Assembly (NCBI RefSeq): GCF_036388275.1
Contig: NZ_DASVSF010000098.1
Span: forward strand, 17,300 to 81,299
Length of the DNA: 64,000 nt
Reading direction: 5' to 3'
From: Longimicrobium sp.
GTDB taxonomy: Bacteria; Gemmatimonadota; Gemmatimonadetes; Longimicrobiales; Longimicrobiaceae
Part shown: one piece after another, positions 25,114 through 31,947 of the stretch
Layout: each line of letters begins with the position of its first letter
Position numbering within the stretch: the first letter of the stretch is position 1
Translations under genes and position numbers: made by a program
Notes under the pieces: generated by a model
The model's database searches: none
Seen by the model: only the letters and a program-made list of their open reading frames with translations
What the model was told of the DNA's origin: nothing

Positions 25114-26559
25114 TCAGCCCTGGCGAGGTGCGCCGCGGCCCGGGCCGCCGCCGCGTCCGCTTTGCGAGCGGCCGCCCTGGGGACGGCTGCCGCCTCCGCC
25201 CACGCCGGCCATTCCGCCGCGAGACGGCTGCGACGGGCGTCCGCCCTCGGAGCGGGGGGCACGGTCGCCGGAGGGACGGGCGGGGCTCCTGGCCGGCCCG
25301 CGCGACGCTTCCTGCGTTTCGCGTTGCGCCTTGCGGTCGGCCTTTTCCTTGGCGCGGGCACGCTCCTCGGACTTGCGCTTGCGGATTTCGGCGATGCGCT
25401 CGGCGATGGGCACCTCGAAGCGCTCAGCGGGCTTGGCGCGGTAGTCGAAGCCCTCGACCGTAAAGCGCGGCAGCTGCTTGCCGATGGCGCGCTCGATGTC
25501 GCGCAGGTCGCTCTCCTCCTCGGGCGAGACGAAGGTGTACGCGTCGCCCGTGGCGTCGGCGCGGGCGGTGCGGCCCACGCGGTGCACGTAGTCTTCGGGC
25601 ACGTGCGGCACGTCGAAGTTCACCACGTGCTCCAGCGCCTCGACGTCGATGCCGCGGGCCACGATGTCGGTGGCCACCAGCACGCGGTAGCGGCCCTGCT
25701 TGAAGCCCGCCAGCGCGTCGGTGCGCGCCGTCTGGCTGCGGTTTCCGTGGATGCGGGCGTTGGGCACGCCGTGCTTGTCCAGGAAGTCCGACAGCCGGTT
25801 GGAGCGGTGCTTGGTGCGGCAGAACACGATGACGCTGCCCACCTCGCCACGCTTCAGCAGCTCCAGGAACAGGTGCGCCTTCATCTCCTGCGAGACGGGG
25901 TACACGGCCTGCTTGATGCCCGTGGCCGGCGCCGCCTTGCGCTGCAGGTCCACCGTGGCGGGCTGCTTGAGCATGTCACGCGAAAGCGCGTGGATGGGCG
26001 GCGGCATGGTGGCGCTGAAGAACAGCGTCTGCCGCTGCGTGGGCACGTGCTTCAGGACGCGGCGGATGTCGGGAAGGAACCCCATGTCCAGCATGCGGTC
26101 GGCCTCGTCCAGCACCAGGATCTCCACGCCGTCCAGCCGGGCGTAGGGGTACTGAAGGTGGTCCAGCAGGCGCCCCGGGGTGGCGACGATCACCTCGACG
26201 CCGTCGCGAAAGGCCTGCTCCTGCGGCTTCATCCCCACGCCGCCGAACACTGCGGCCGCGCGGATGCCCGTGTGCTTGCCCAGGGCGACGAACTGCTCGT
26301 GGATCTGCGCCGCCAGCTCGCGCGTGGGGCTCAGCACCAGCGCGCGGGTCTTGCGGCGCGGGCCGTCCATCAATCGCTGGATCACCGGAAGAGCAAACGC
26401 GGCCGTCTTGCCGCTTCCCGTCATGGCGCAGGCCAGCACGTCGCGCCCCTGCAGGGCGGATGGGATGGACTGTTCCTGGATGGGTGTGGCGCGAGTGTAG
26501 CCCAGCTCCGAGACGGCGCGGAGAAGGGTCGCGTGAAGGCCGAGATTGTCGAAGGACAT
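25114..26559 (-). CDS. rhlE: DEAD-box ATP-dependent RNA helicase, RhlE type
   Basis: A 481-residue DEAD-box helicase. Motifs in order: ATPIQEQSIP (Q motif), AMTGSGKT (I), SPTRELAAQI (Ia), TPGRLLDH (Ib), DEAD (II), SAT (III), VFCRTKHRSNRL (IV), ATDIVARGIDV (V) and HRVGRTARA (VI). The C-terminal ~90 residues are first Lys/Arg/Glu-rich (ERARAKEKADRKAQRE), then a Gly/Arg/Ser-rich tail, typical of RhlE-like enzymes and likely to bind RNA non-specifically. The start was set at MSFDNLGLHATLL, the conserved beginning of the family, not at the upstream ATG. Confidence 0.94.
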   Translation of the reverse strand: MSFDNLGLHATLLRAVSELGYTRATPIQEQSIPSALQGRDVLACAMTGSGKTAAFALPVIQRLMDGPRRKTRALVLSPTRELAAQIHEQFVALGKHTGIRAAAVFGGVGMKPQEQAFRDGVEVIVATPGRLLDHLQYPYARLDGVEILVLDEADRMLDMGFLPDIRRVLKHVPTQRQTLFFSATMPPPIHALSRDMLKQPATVDLQRKAAPATGIKQAVYPVSQEMKAHLFLELLKRGEVGSVIVFCRTKHRSNRLSDFLDKHGVPNARIHGNRSQTARTDALAGFKQGRYRVLVATDIVARGIDVEALEHVVNFDVPHVPEDYVHRVGRTARADATGDAYTFVSPEEESDLRDIERAIGKQLPRFTVEGFDYRAKPAERFEVPIAERIAEIRKRKSEERARAKEKADRKAQRETQEASRGPARSPARPSGDRAPRSEGGRPSQPSRGGMAGVGGGGSRPQGGRSQSGRGGGPGRGAPRQG

Positions 26560-26610
26560 GCGTTCCGTGGATCCGGTCAGGCCGCCTGATGGTGCCGGAC
26601 GGCAAAGAAG

Positions 26611-26639
26611 ACGGCGGGGCTCGGGAAGAGTCCCGCCGT
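26611..26639. other. Hairpin upstream of the helicase gene
   Basis: ACGGCGGGGCTC (26611-26622) pairs with GAGTCCCGCCGT (26628-26639), one G-T mismatch, loop GGGAA. It lies about 50 bases before the helicase start, in what would be its leader, and about 155 bases before the divergent PIN gene. It could be a leader structure or a leftover terminator. Confidence 0.4.
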
Positions 26640-26793
26640 CCGTTACGAATGCTTCATACCCCAACTCCGCCAAAAAGGTCGCGGGCTGGCCGATACTGCC
26701 CGTTTTGCGCCACAGGTGGACACCGCGCTACCCACGTGGCCGCTTTCACGCTCGATCTTCCGAAGGTAATCTGGACGCGGTTAGCTTCGCGCC

Positions 26794-27279
26794 ATGCCGA
26801 AGCCGCGCGTCTACATCGAAACGACGATTCCCAACGTCTACTACGAAACCAGAACCTCGCCTGAGATGGTAGAGCGGCAGGCCTGGACACGTGCATGGTG
26901 GGCAGATGCGGCAGACAAGTACGAACTGGTGACGAGCAGCAAGGTGCTCGCCGAACTGGACCGGGGTACTGGGGATCGGGTGGCGCGACGGAAGTCACTC
27001 CTGAAGGAACTTCCCCTGCTGTCCGTCGATCCGCCCGTACCCGCGATCGTGTCGTTCTACATCCGGCACAGGCTCATGCCGGCCAATCCCCCTGATGACG
27101 CATATCATCTCGCGGCGGCATCATACCACGGGTGCGACTTCATGGTGACTTGGGATTTACGGCACTTGGCCAATCCGAGGAAGGCCTTGCACATTCGACG
27201 AATCAATACGATGCTTACAGTGCACGTGCCTGAGCTTGTAACGCCGAAGCACCTGATGCTGAGGGAGGACGATGTCTGA
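26794..27279 (+). CDS. PIN-domain protein (VapC-like toxin candidate)
   Basis: A 161-residue PIN-fold protein. The first strand reads VYIETTIPNVYYE, with Glu in the usual Asp position as in one PIN subgroup. The middle has SSKVLAELDRG and the C-terminal part NPPDDAYHLAAASYHGCDFMVTWDLRHLANPRK, which carries the later acidic residues. PIN toxins cleave RNA with Mg2+. The 3' end overlaps the following small gene by eight bases, a typical toxin-partner arrangement. Toxicity is inferred from family and context only. Confidence 0.85.
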   Translation: MPKPRVYIETTIPNVYYETRTSPEMVERQAWTRAWWADAADKYELVTSSKVLAELDRGTGDRVARRKSLLKELPLLSVDPPVPAIVSFYIRHRLMPANPPDDAYHLAAASYHGCDFMVTWDLRHLANPRKALHIRRINTMLTVHVPELVTPKHLMLREDDV

Positions 27280-27484
27280 CGAGCGGAGGGAATTCGACGA
27301 CGCGCTCGAGGAGGTCCGCGCCATTCGCCGCCAGCTATGGGCAGAGTTCGACAACGATCCCGTGAAGCTTGGGGCGTACCTGAGCGGGTACGAGAAGCAA
27401 TTTGCGGATCGGCTGATTCTGACCCCCGAACAGCAGGCCTTGGCGGCACAGAAGCCGGCCGATGCCGGGAAGTCGGCGGCGTGA
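27272..27484 (+). CDS. Small partner protein of the PIN toxin (first copy)
   Basis: A 70-residue acidic, helical protein (ERREFDDALEEVRAIRRQLW...DPVKLGAYLSGYEKQFADRL). It has no DNA-binding motif that I can see. Small proteins of this type (EEVR-IR--, then a short D-P-hydrophobic helix) often follow IET-type PIN genes and are presumed antitoxins. A second related gene follows at 27612. The tail ends in PADAGKSAA, similar to the second copy (GPGRSAA). Confidence 0.72.
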   Translation: MSDERREFDDALEEVRAIRRQLWAEFDNDPVKLGAYLSGYEKQFADRLILTPEQQALAAQKPADAGKSAA

Positions 27485-27611
27485 CCGTCGGTGCGCACGG
27501 GCGGGATCATAGCCCGCCGAGTGCGGAATCGCGGGTTCGGCTCGGGCGAGGATCTGCGATCTTTCGCGCTCTCGTCCGGCTCGGGACGTCTCCGATGCAG
27601 AGGAGGAGCGG

Positions 27612-27809
27612 ATGAGCGAGGAATGGACAGAATTGGATGACGCCATAGAGGAAGTGCGCGCCGTTCGGCGCCGGCTCTCGGCACGGTTCGGAGATGATCC
27701 GGCGAAGATCACGGCGCACTATATGGAATACCAGAAGCAGTTTGGTGACAGGCTGCGGGAGCCCGATGCGATTGAGAAGCCGAGCGGACCTGGCAGATCG
27801 GCTGCATGA
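27612..27809 (+). CDS. Small partner protein of the PIN toxin (second copy)
   Basis: A 65-residue protein clearly related to the one at 27272-27484: ELDDAIEEVRAVRRRLSARFGDDPAKITAHYMEYQKQFGDRL aligns along its length. The ATG has GGAGGAGCGG close upstream. The PIN gene itself is not duplicated, so this looks like an orphan tandem duplicate of the antitoxin-like partner. It might neutralise a different PIN protein. Confidence 0.72.
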   Translation: MSEEWTELDDAIEEVRAVRRRLSARFGDDPAKITAHYMEYQKQFGDRLREPDAIEKPSGPGRSAA

Positions 27810-27828
27810 ATCGCGTTCGGGCGTGCTT

Positions 27829-28470
27829 CTACACGGCCTCTGCCTCGAACGCCGCGAGGCGCCACATCATCCCCGCCGCGCCGCGTGCTTCGTGAGCCGC
27901 GCGGAAGCCGGTGTCGTGCAGTAGCACGCGGATCTCCTGGCGTGAGTACATGCGCTGGTACTCGACGCGGAGAGCCCGGCGCATCCACAGGTCAAAGGCG
28001 CGCATCCGGAGCGGCGCGCGATCCCAGTCTACCAGCAACAGGCGGCCGCCTGGCCTGAGCACTCGCCGAATTTCAGCGAAGCCAGCACCTGCATTGGGCC
28101 AGTAGTGCAGGTTCGACGCGCACAGGGCGGTGTCGAACGACGCCGTCGCGATCGGCAGGGCGAGCGCGCTTCCCGCGACGGCGGCGCCGGGCCATCCGCC
28201 CGCCCCGAGCTTCGGCGCCGCCTTCCTCAGCATCCCGGGCGACAGGTCTACCCCCACGTACGGATCCACCGACGCCCCCCACTCGGCGAGAGCGTGCGCC
28301 AGGTTCCCCGTCCCACATCCGACGTCCAGCACCTTCCCGAGCTTCCGTCCTTCGATCCACGGGCGCAGCAACGCCAGGCTCGCGCGATTGTAGCGCGCCC
28401 ACCGGCGGTCGTACTCCGCGGCGGCGCGGTCGTACTCGCGGCGGAGAGAGCTGGGAAGAGAGTCGGGCAT
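27829..28470 (-). CDS. Class I SAM-dependent methyltransferase
   Basis: A 213-residue methyltransferase of the Methyltransf_11/UbiE-like type. Motif I is VLDVGCGTGNLA (about residues 48-59), followed by YVGVDLSPGML, the post-motif LPIATASFDTALCASNLHYWPN and LRPGGRLLLVDWDRAP. The N-terminal REYDRAAAEYDRRWARYNRAS is typical of this group. The substrate is unknown. The start was placed at MPDSLPSSLRREYD because the upstream extension lies in a repeat. Confidence 0.9.
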   Translation of the reverse strand: MPDSLPSSLRREYDRAAAEYDRRWARYNRASLALLRPWIEGRKLGKVLDVGCGTGNLAHALAEWGASVDPYVGVDLSPGMLRKAAPKLGAGGWPGAAVAGSALALPIATASFDTALCASNLHYWPNAGAGFAEIRRVLRPGGRLLLVDWDRAPLRMRAFDLWMRRALRVEYQRMYSRQEIRVLLHDTGFRAAHEARGAAGMMWRLAAFEAEAV

Positions 28471-28499
28471 GGAAAGGTTTTGTCTGCGGCTCTGCACGG

Positions 28500-28551
28500 G
28501 CGACTGAAGTCGCTGCAACGACCACACGAAAAGTCCGCCTTCGCGGACTGG
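28500..28551 (+). repeat. Dispersed double-hairpin repeat, copy
   Basis: GCGACTGAAGTCGC followed by TGCAACG and AAGTCCGCCTTCGCGGACT: two palindromes in the same order as the other copies. It lies upstream of the methyltransferase gene. Confidence 0.75.
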
Positions 28552-28628
28552 CTTGTGGTGTCGCGGTAATGAGTGGGTGACGCGTCCCTGCTGCGGGGTT
28601 TCGATTCCACCGAACTCTGCAGAACGAT

Positions 28629-28668
28629 GCAGGCCGGAGTCTCTTCGCGAGATCTCCGGCCTGCTTTT
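28629..28668. terminator. Rho-independent terminator
   Basis: An 11-bp perfect stem (GCAGGCCGGAG at 28629-28639, CTCCGGCCTGC at 28654-28664) is followed on the plus strand by TTTT. It lies 28 bases after the stop of the minus-strand ETF-QO gene, whose transcript it probably ends, although the U-tract is on the plus strand. Confidence 0.7.
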
Positions 28669-28692
28669 GAATCTACCGCCCGGGCGCCACGA

Positions 28693-30363
28693 TCACATCT
28701 TCTTGTACGCCGGGCCGCTCCCGCCCTCGCGCGGCGTCCAGCGCGGGCCGATGACGTCGGTGGCCTTGCAGTCGATGCAGTTGGGGGCGTTCACCACCAG
28801 CTTGTCGCCGTTCAGCTCGTACACGCCGGCGGGGCACAGGTGCACGTACAGCTGCGCCACCTCGGGGCTGATGTCCTGGCCCACGATCAGGTGCGAGGGG
28901 ATGTCGTCGCGGGTCTGGTTGCCCGCCTTGAACACCGCGTCGACCTTGCTGAACGTCAGCTTGCCGTCGGGGGTGAACGGCTGCTCGGGCGTCACCTCGC
29001 GCGGCGCCTCGGCATCGGAGTGCATGCTGATCTTGCCGCCCGGGAACCGCCCGCCGGTCACCGTCATCAGCGCCGCCTTGGCCCCGCCCACGAAGAAGCC
29101 GTCCTTGAACGCCAGCCGCTGGTTGCGGCTCTTGTACAGGTCGTCCCGCACGTAGCTGCCGTGCACCATCGTGTCGTACGCCGCCAGGGACGATGACGAC
29201 GTGTCGCCCTTCTTCAGCCCCTCGAAGATGGCGCGCGCGGCGAACATGCCGGTCTGCATGGCGTAGTGGATGCCCTTCAGCGAGGGCACGTCAACGAAGC
29301 CCGCCGTGTCGCCCACCATCACCAGCCCATCGCCGTGCAGCCGCCCCGGCAGGCCGAAGAAGCCGCCCTCGGGGATGGTCTTGGCGCCCCACTCCACCAT
29401 CTCGCCGCCCTCCAGGTACTTCCGGAAGAACGGGTGAAGCTTCATCCGCTGCAGCATTTCGTGCACGTCCAGCGTGGTCTGCCGGTAGTCCAGCCCCACC
29501 ACCAGTCCGATGGCCACCAGGTTGGGCTCCAGCGGGTACATGAAGCTGCCGCCGAACGCGTCGCGCGGCAGCGGCCACCCCAGCGTGTGGACGATGCGGT
29601 CCAGCGGGACCTTGGTTTCCCACAGCTCCTTTACGCCCAGCGCAAAGATCTGCGGGTTCTCGGACGCCACGCCCTGCCACTCGCGCCAGGCCTGGCCCAG
29701 CGGCCCGCGCGTGCCCTCGGCCAGCACGGTGACGCGCGCCGTGACGTCCGTCGGGGGCTCGGCGCCGGGGCCGGGGGTGCCGTCGCGCTTGAGGCCCGCC
29801 GGCGTGGTGCGCACCCCGCGGACGGCCCCGCCCTCCACCAGCAGCGAGTCCACCGGAAAGCCGGGGAGCATGTTGACGCCCAGCCCCTCGGCCTGCTCGC
29901 CCAGCCAGCGGCAGACCTCGGAGATGGAGGCCGTGTAGTTCCCCTGGTTGTGCATGGGGGGCGGCGTGGGGATGCGGAACTGCCCCGCTTCCGTAAGCAG
30001 GTACACCGCCTCGTTGCTCACCGCGTCGCGGAAGGGAAAGTCCTCGTCCTTGAGGTCGGGAAAGAGCTCACGGAAGGCGCGCGGGTTGATGACCGCGCCC
30101 GAGAGGTTGTGCTCACCCAGCGCCGAGCCCTTGTCGAGAACGGCGATCTGCGTCTCCCCCAGGCTGCCGCCGGCTTCGCCGTCCTTTTGAACCAGCCGCG
30201 CCAGCTCGATGGCGCACGCCAGCCCGGCCGGCCCGCCGCCGACGATGACGACGTCCATCTCGATCGCCTCGGCGTCGGGGGCGTCGGAAACGATCAGCCG
30301 CTCGCGCGGCAGCGGCGGCTGGTGGCGGACGGGGAGAACGGTCCCGCGTGCGGCGTCGGCCAT
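28693..30363 (-). CDS. Electron transfer flavoprotein:ubiquinone oxidoreductase
   Basis: A 556-residue ETF-QO (ETFDH) type enzyme. It takes electrons from electron transfer flavoprotein, reduced by acyl-CoA dehydrogenases, and gives them to the quinone pool at the membrane. The FAD-binding fold is VVIVGGGPAGLACAIELARL (residues ~38-57). Further blocks are GEHNLSGAVINPRAFRELFP, VTVLAEGTRG and LMVGDTAGFVDVPSLKGIHYAMQTG. The C-terminal 4Fe-4S domain has CPAGVYE and CIDCKA. The length is usual for the family. etfAB are not adjacent. Confidence 0.95.
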   Translation of the reverse strand: MADAARGTVLPVRHQPPLPRERLIVSDAPDAEAIEMDVVIVGGGPAGLACAIELARLVQKDGEAGGSLGETQIAVLDKGSALGEHNLSGAVINPRAFRELFPDLKDEDFPFRDAVSNEAVYLLTEAGQFRIPTPPPMHNQGNYTASISEVCRWLGEQAEGLGVNMLPGFPVDSLLVEGGAVRGVRTTPAGLKRDGTPGPGAEPPTDVTARVTVLAEGTRGPLGQAWREWQGVASENPQIFALGVKELWETKVPLDRIVHTLGWPLPRDAFGGSFMYPLEPNLVAIGLVVGLDYRQTTLDVHEMLQRMKLHPFFRKYLEGGEMVEWGAKTIPEGGFFGLPGRLHGDGLVMVGDTAGFVDVPSLKGIHYAMQTGMFAARAIFEGLKKGDTSSSSLAAYDTMVHGSYVRDDLYKSRNQRLAFKDGFFVGGAKAALMTVTGGRFPGGKISMHSDAEAPREVTPEQPFTPDGKLTFSKVDAVFKAGNQTRDDIPSHLIVGQDISPEVAQLYVHLCPAGVYELNGDKLVVNAPNCIDCKATDVIGPRWTPREGGSGPAYKKM

Positions 30364-30388
30364 GGTTCTTTGGGCAAATGGAGGTGAA

Positions 30389-30398
30389 CTAACGTTAG
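30389..30398. promoter_or_regulatory. Candidate operator upstream of the ETF-QO gene
   Basis: The perfect 10-bp palindrome CTAACGTTAG lies about 26-35 bases before the ETF-QO start and just downstream of its predicted -10 box, covering the expected start of transcription. This is the size and placement of a site for a TetR-type repressor, as often controls fatty-acid oxidation genes. The identity of the regulator is inference. Confidence 0.5.
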
Positions 30399-30408
30399 GT
30401 CGCGCCGG

Positions 30409-30437
30409 ATTATACGGGCTGCGCTCCCCCGCCGCAA
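30409..30437 (-). promoter_or_regulatory. Promoter of the ETF-QO gene
   Basis: On the minus strand a perfect TATAAT (30414-30409) lies 17 bases after TTGCGG (30437-30432). The -10 is unusually good for this GC-rich window. The palindrome CTAACGTTAG follows 10 bases downstream. Confidence 0.6.
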
Positions 30438-30467
30438 AGGCCGGGGCGCATCACCACCAGACGCTCG

Positions 30468-30502
30468 CCACCCCCTGGCACGAAGCACGTGCCAGGGGGT
30501 GG
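30468..30502 (-). terminator. Hairpin after the small lipoprotein gene
   Basis: A 14-bp perfect stem (30468-30481 and 30489-30502, core CCCCCTGGCAC / GTGCCAGGGGG) with a 7-base loop, about 60 bases downstream of the minus-strand lipoprotein gene. There is no U-tract. Confidence 0.6.
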
Positions 30503-30560
30503 ATGCATCAGGACGAAGGCGCGAGCCGCCCCAACGAGGCCGGGGCCGCCGCCGTCCGGG

Positions 30561-30773
30561 TCAGGGCTGCTGGCTGGGCGTGGCGGGGCGATGGGGCGAG
30601 GTGTCGTTCACCGCCGTCCCCTGCTCCTGCTCGGGCGCGTAGCCGGCCGCCTGGTTGTCGGCGTCGCCGCCCTGCGCCTTCGTTCCGCCGCCACTTTCCC
30701 CGCAAGCCAGCACCGACATCGCGGCCATCAGCGCGAGGGTCGGGATCAATCGATATTTCCGCATTTCCGTCAT
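30561..30773 (-). CDS. Small hypothetical lipoprotein
   Basis: A 70-residue protein. A basic start (MRKYRLIP) leads into LALMAAMSVLACGESGGG, a clear lipobox. The mature part is ~45 residues, low-complexity, rich in Gly, Ala, Gln, Asp and Pro, with no recognisable domain. The start could be the ATG three codons further in (30764). It may be a small surface-exposed lipid-anchored protein. Confidence 0.6.
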   Translation of the reverse strand: MTEMRKYRLIPTLALMAAMSVLACGESGGGTKAQGGDADNQAAGYAPEQEQGTAVNDTSPHRPATPSQQP

Positions 30774-30870
30774 CCAGTCCGGGTTGTCGTCACTCGTGTT
30801 TCCGCTTCCTATGCAGGGACCGGGCCGCGGTGTTTGCAAGTGACTGCGGGAGCGAGGGTTAGCGGACGGC

Positions 30871-31527
30871 TTAGGCGGCGATTCCCGCCCGCAGCGGCGG
30901 CGGGGCTGTCAGCGGATGGCTGTTCAGCCAAGCGACGATCAGGATGCTCAGGTCATGGAACGTCAGGCGCTCAACGTCCAGGTGCAGGTTCGAGCAGGTG
31001 AGATGCATGGCTTCCTGGAACTGCCCGAATCGCTCGACGATCTTGTTGCCGCCGGGGAGGATGACCTCCGGCTCGCGGTGCGTCGCAAGGAAATCCCGCA
31101 CCTGCCCGATCACTTCCGCAGTCTGGCTTGCATGCGATCGGATGTCCTGCCCGGCGATGTCCGAGATGAACTTCTGGTATCGGTACGGCTCCGTATCCAG
31201 CACGATGGCTGCCTTGCGCCGGTGCACCTTCCCGCCGAATGCCTTCGCGCCGAGGAAGATGCCCAATTCCAGCGGCATGTTGAACCGCGGGAGCTGTGTC
31301 GACGCATCGAGTTCCGTCCGCGAGATGTCGTGAACTGCCAGACGGCACTCCCGAATGATGTTCGTGATCTTCTCGATCCTCACTTGGCTGCTGTCGTCCA
31401 CCTCCAGCGAAGTGCGCGGAAAGAAGCCGCAGTCGTACGCCGCAAAAGCAACGGCCTCCAGAAGAGGCCGGTACGCGGAGTCGAAGGGGCAGTTGATGAA
31501 GACGCTGTTGTCGTACGTCCGCGTCAT
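30871..31527 (-). CDS. TIR/nucleoside-deoxyribosyltransferase-like protein
   Basis: A 218-residue protein of a family I know only as uncharacterised. Its blocks are NSVFINCPFDSAYRPLLEA (residues 7-25), AAYDCGFFPRTSLEVDDSSQ (30-49), RIEKITNIIRECRLAVHDIS, and FNMPLELGIFLGAKAFGG (82-99). The N-terminal beta-strand, the CRLAVHDIS segment and the E-L-G motif (Glu87) resemble TIR and nucleoside 2-deoxyribosyltransferase folds, which cleave N-glycosidic bonds such as that in NAD. This is inference from motifs. The ATG overlaps the stop of the small upstream gene (ATGA). A role in defence is possible. Confidence 0.8.
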   Translation of the reverse strand: MTRTYDNSVFINCPFDSAYRPLLEAVAFAAYDCGFFPRTSLEVDDSSQVRIEKITNIIRECRLAVHDISRTELDASTQLPRFNMPLELGIFLGAKAFGGKVHRRKAAIVLDTEPYRYQKFISDIAGQDIRSHASQTAEVIGQVRDFLATHREPEVILPGGNKIVERFGQFQEAMHLTCSNLHLDVERLTFHDLSILIVAWLNSHPLTAPPPLRAGIAA

Positions 31528-31763
31528 CCGCTCACCCTCACGATTGGTGTCGGGTGAGGCGTCCCAGTCCCCTCGCCAGAATCGGGTGGCTGAGGGCTGG
31601 CGGTGGACTCCGTGACGCCATGGGACTCGGCTGCGGCTCGGGCACGCGCCAGCTGTTCGTCCGCGCGGCGCCACGCCTCGATCGCCTCCTCGAGGGTGAA
31701 CTTGTCGCTCGGGTGTGGCGGCTGAATGGTGCGAAGGCGCGGCTTGCGCTGGGGCTTCGGCAT
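31524..31763 (-). CDS. Small hypothetical protein coupled to the TIR/NDT-like gene
   Basis: A 79-residue protein starting KPQRKPRLRTIQPP, then one predicted helix (FTLEEAIEAWRRADEQLARARAAAESHG) and a Pro/Ser/Thr-rich tail. AAGGAGAAG lies just before the ATG. A weak promoter (TTGTGC, 17 bases, TACATT) may lie about 45-75 bases upstream. Its stop overlaps the next ATG, so the two proteins are probably made together, as in toxin-antitoxin or effector-regulator pairs. The function is unknown. Confidence 0.68.
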   Translation of the reverse strand: MPKPQRKPRLRTIQPPHPSDKFTLEEAIEAWRRADEQLARARAAAESHGVTESTASPQPPDSGEGTGTPHPTPIVRVSG

Positions 31764-31889
31764 GGCTTCTCCTTAGCTGTGAGGACGGCTGTTCACAATG
31801 TATACTTATGGCCCTCGCCGCACAAGGATCTGGACGAACGTTACCATTGCGCCAGCCGCCGTGCAGGGGGCGGCCTCGACCTTCACGAC

Positions 31890-31921
31890 GAGGCCCCGGA
31901 CGCATCCGCGCCCGGGGCCTC
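31890..31921. terminator. Hairpin after glgE
   Basis: A 10-bp perfect stem (GAGGCCCCGG at 31890-31899, CCGGGGCCTC at 31912-31921) with a 12-base loop, 26 bases after the glgE stop on the minus strand. Confidence 0.6.
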
Positions 31922-31947
31922 GCTCATCATCGCCACCGAGAAACTCG

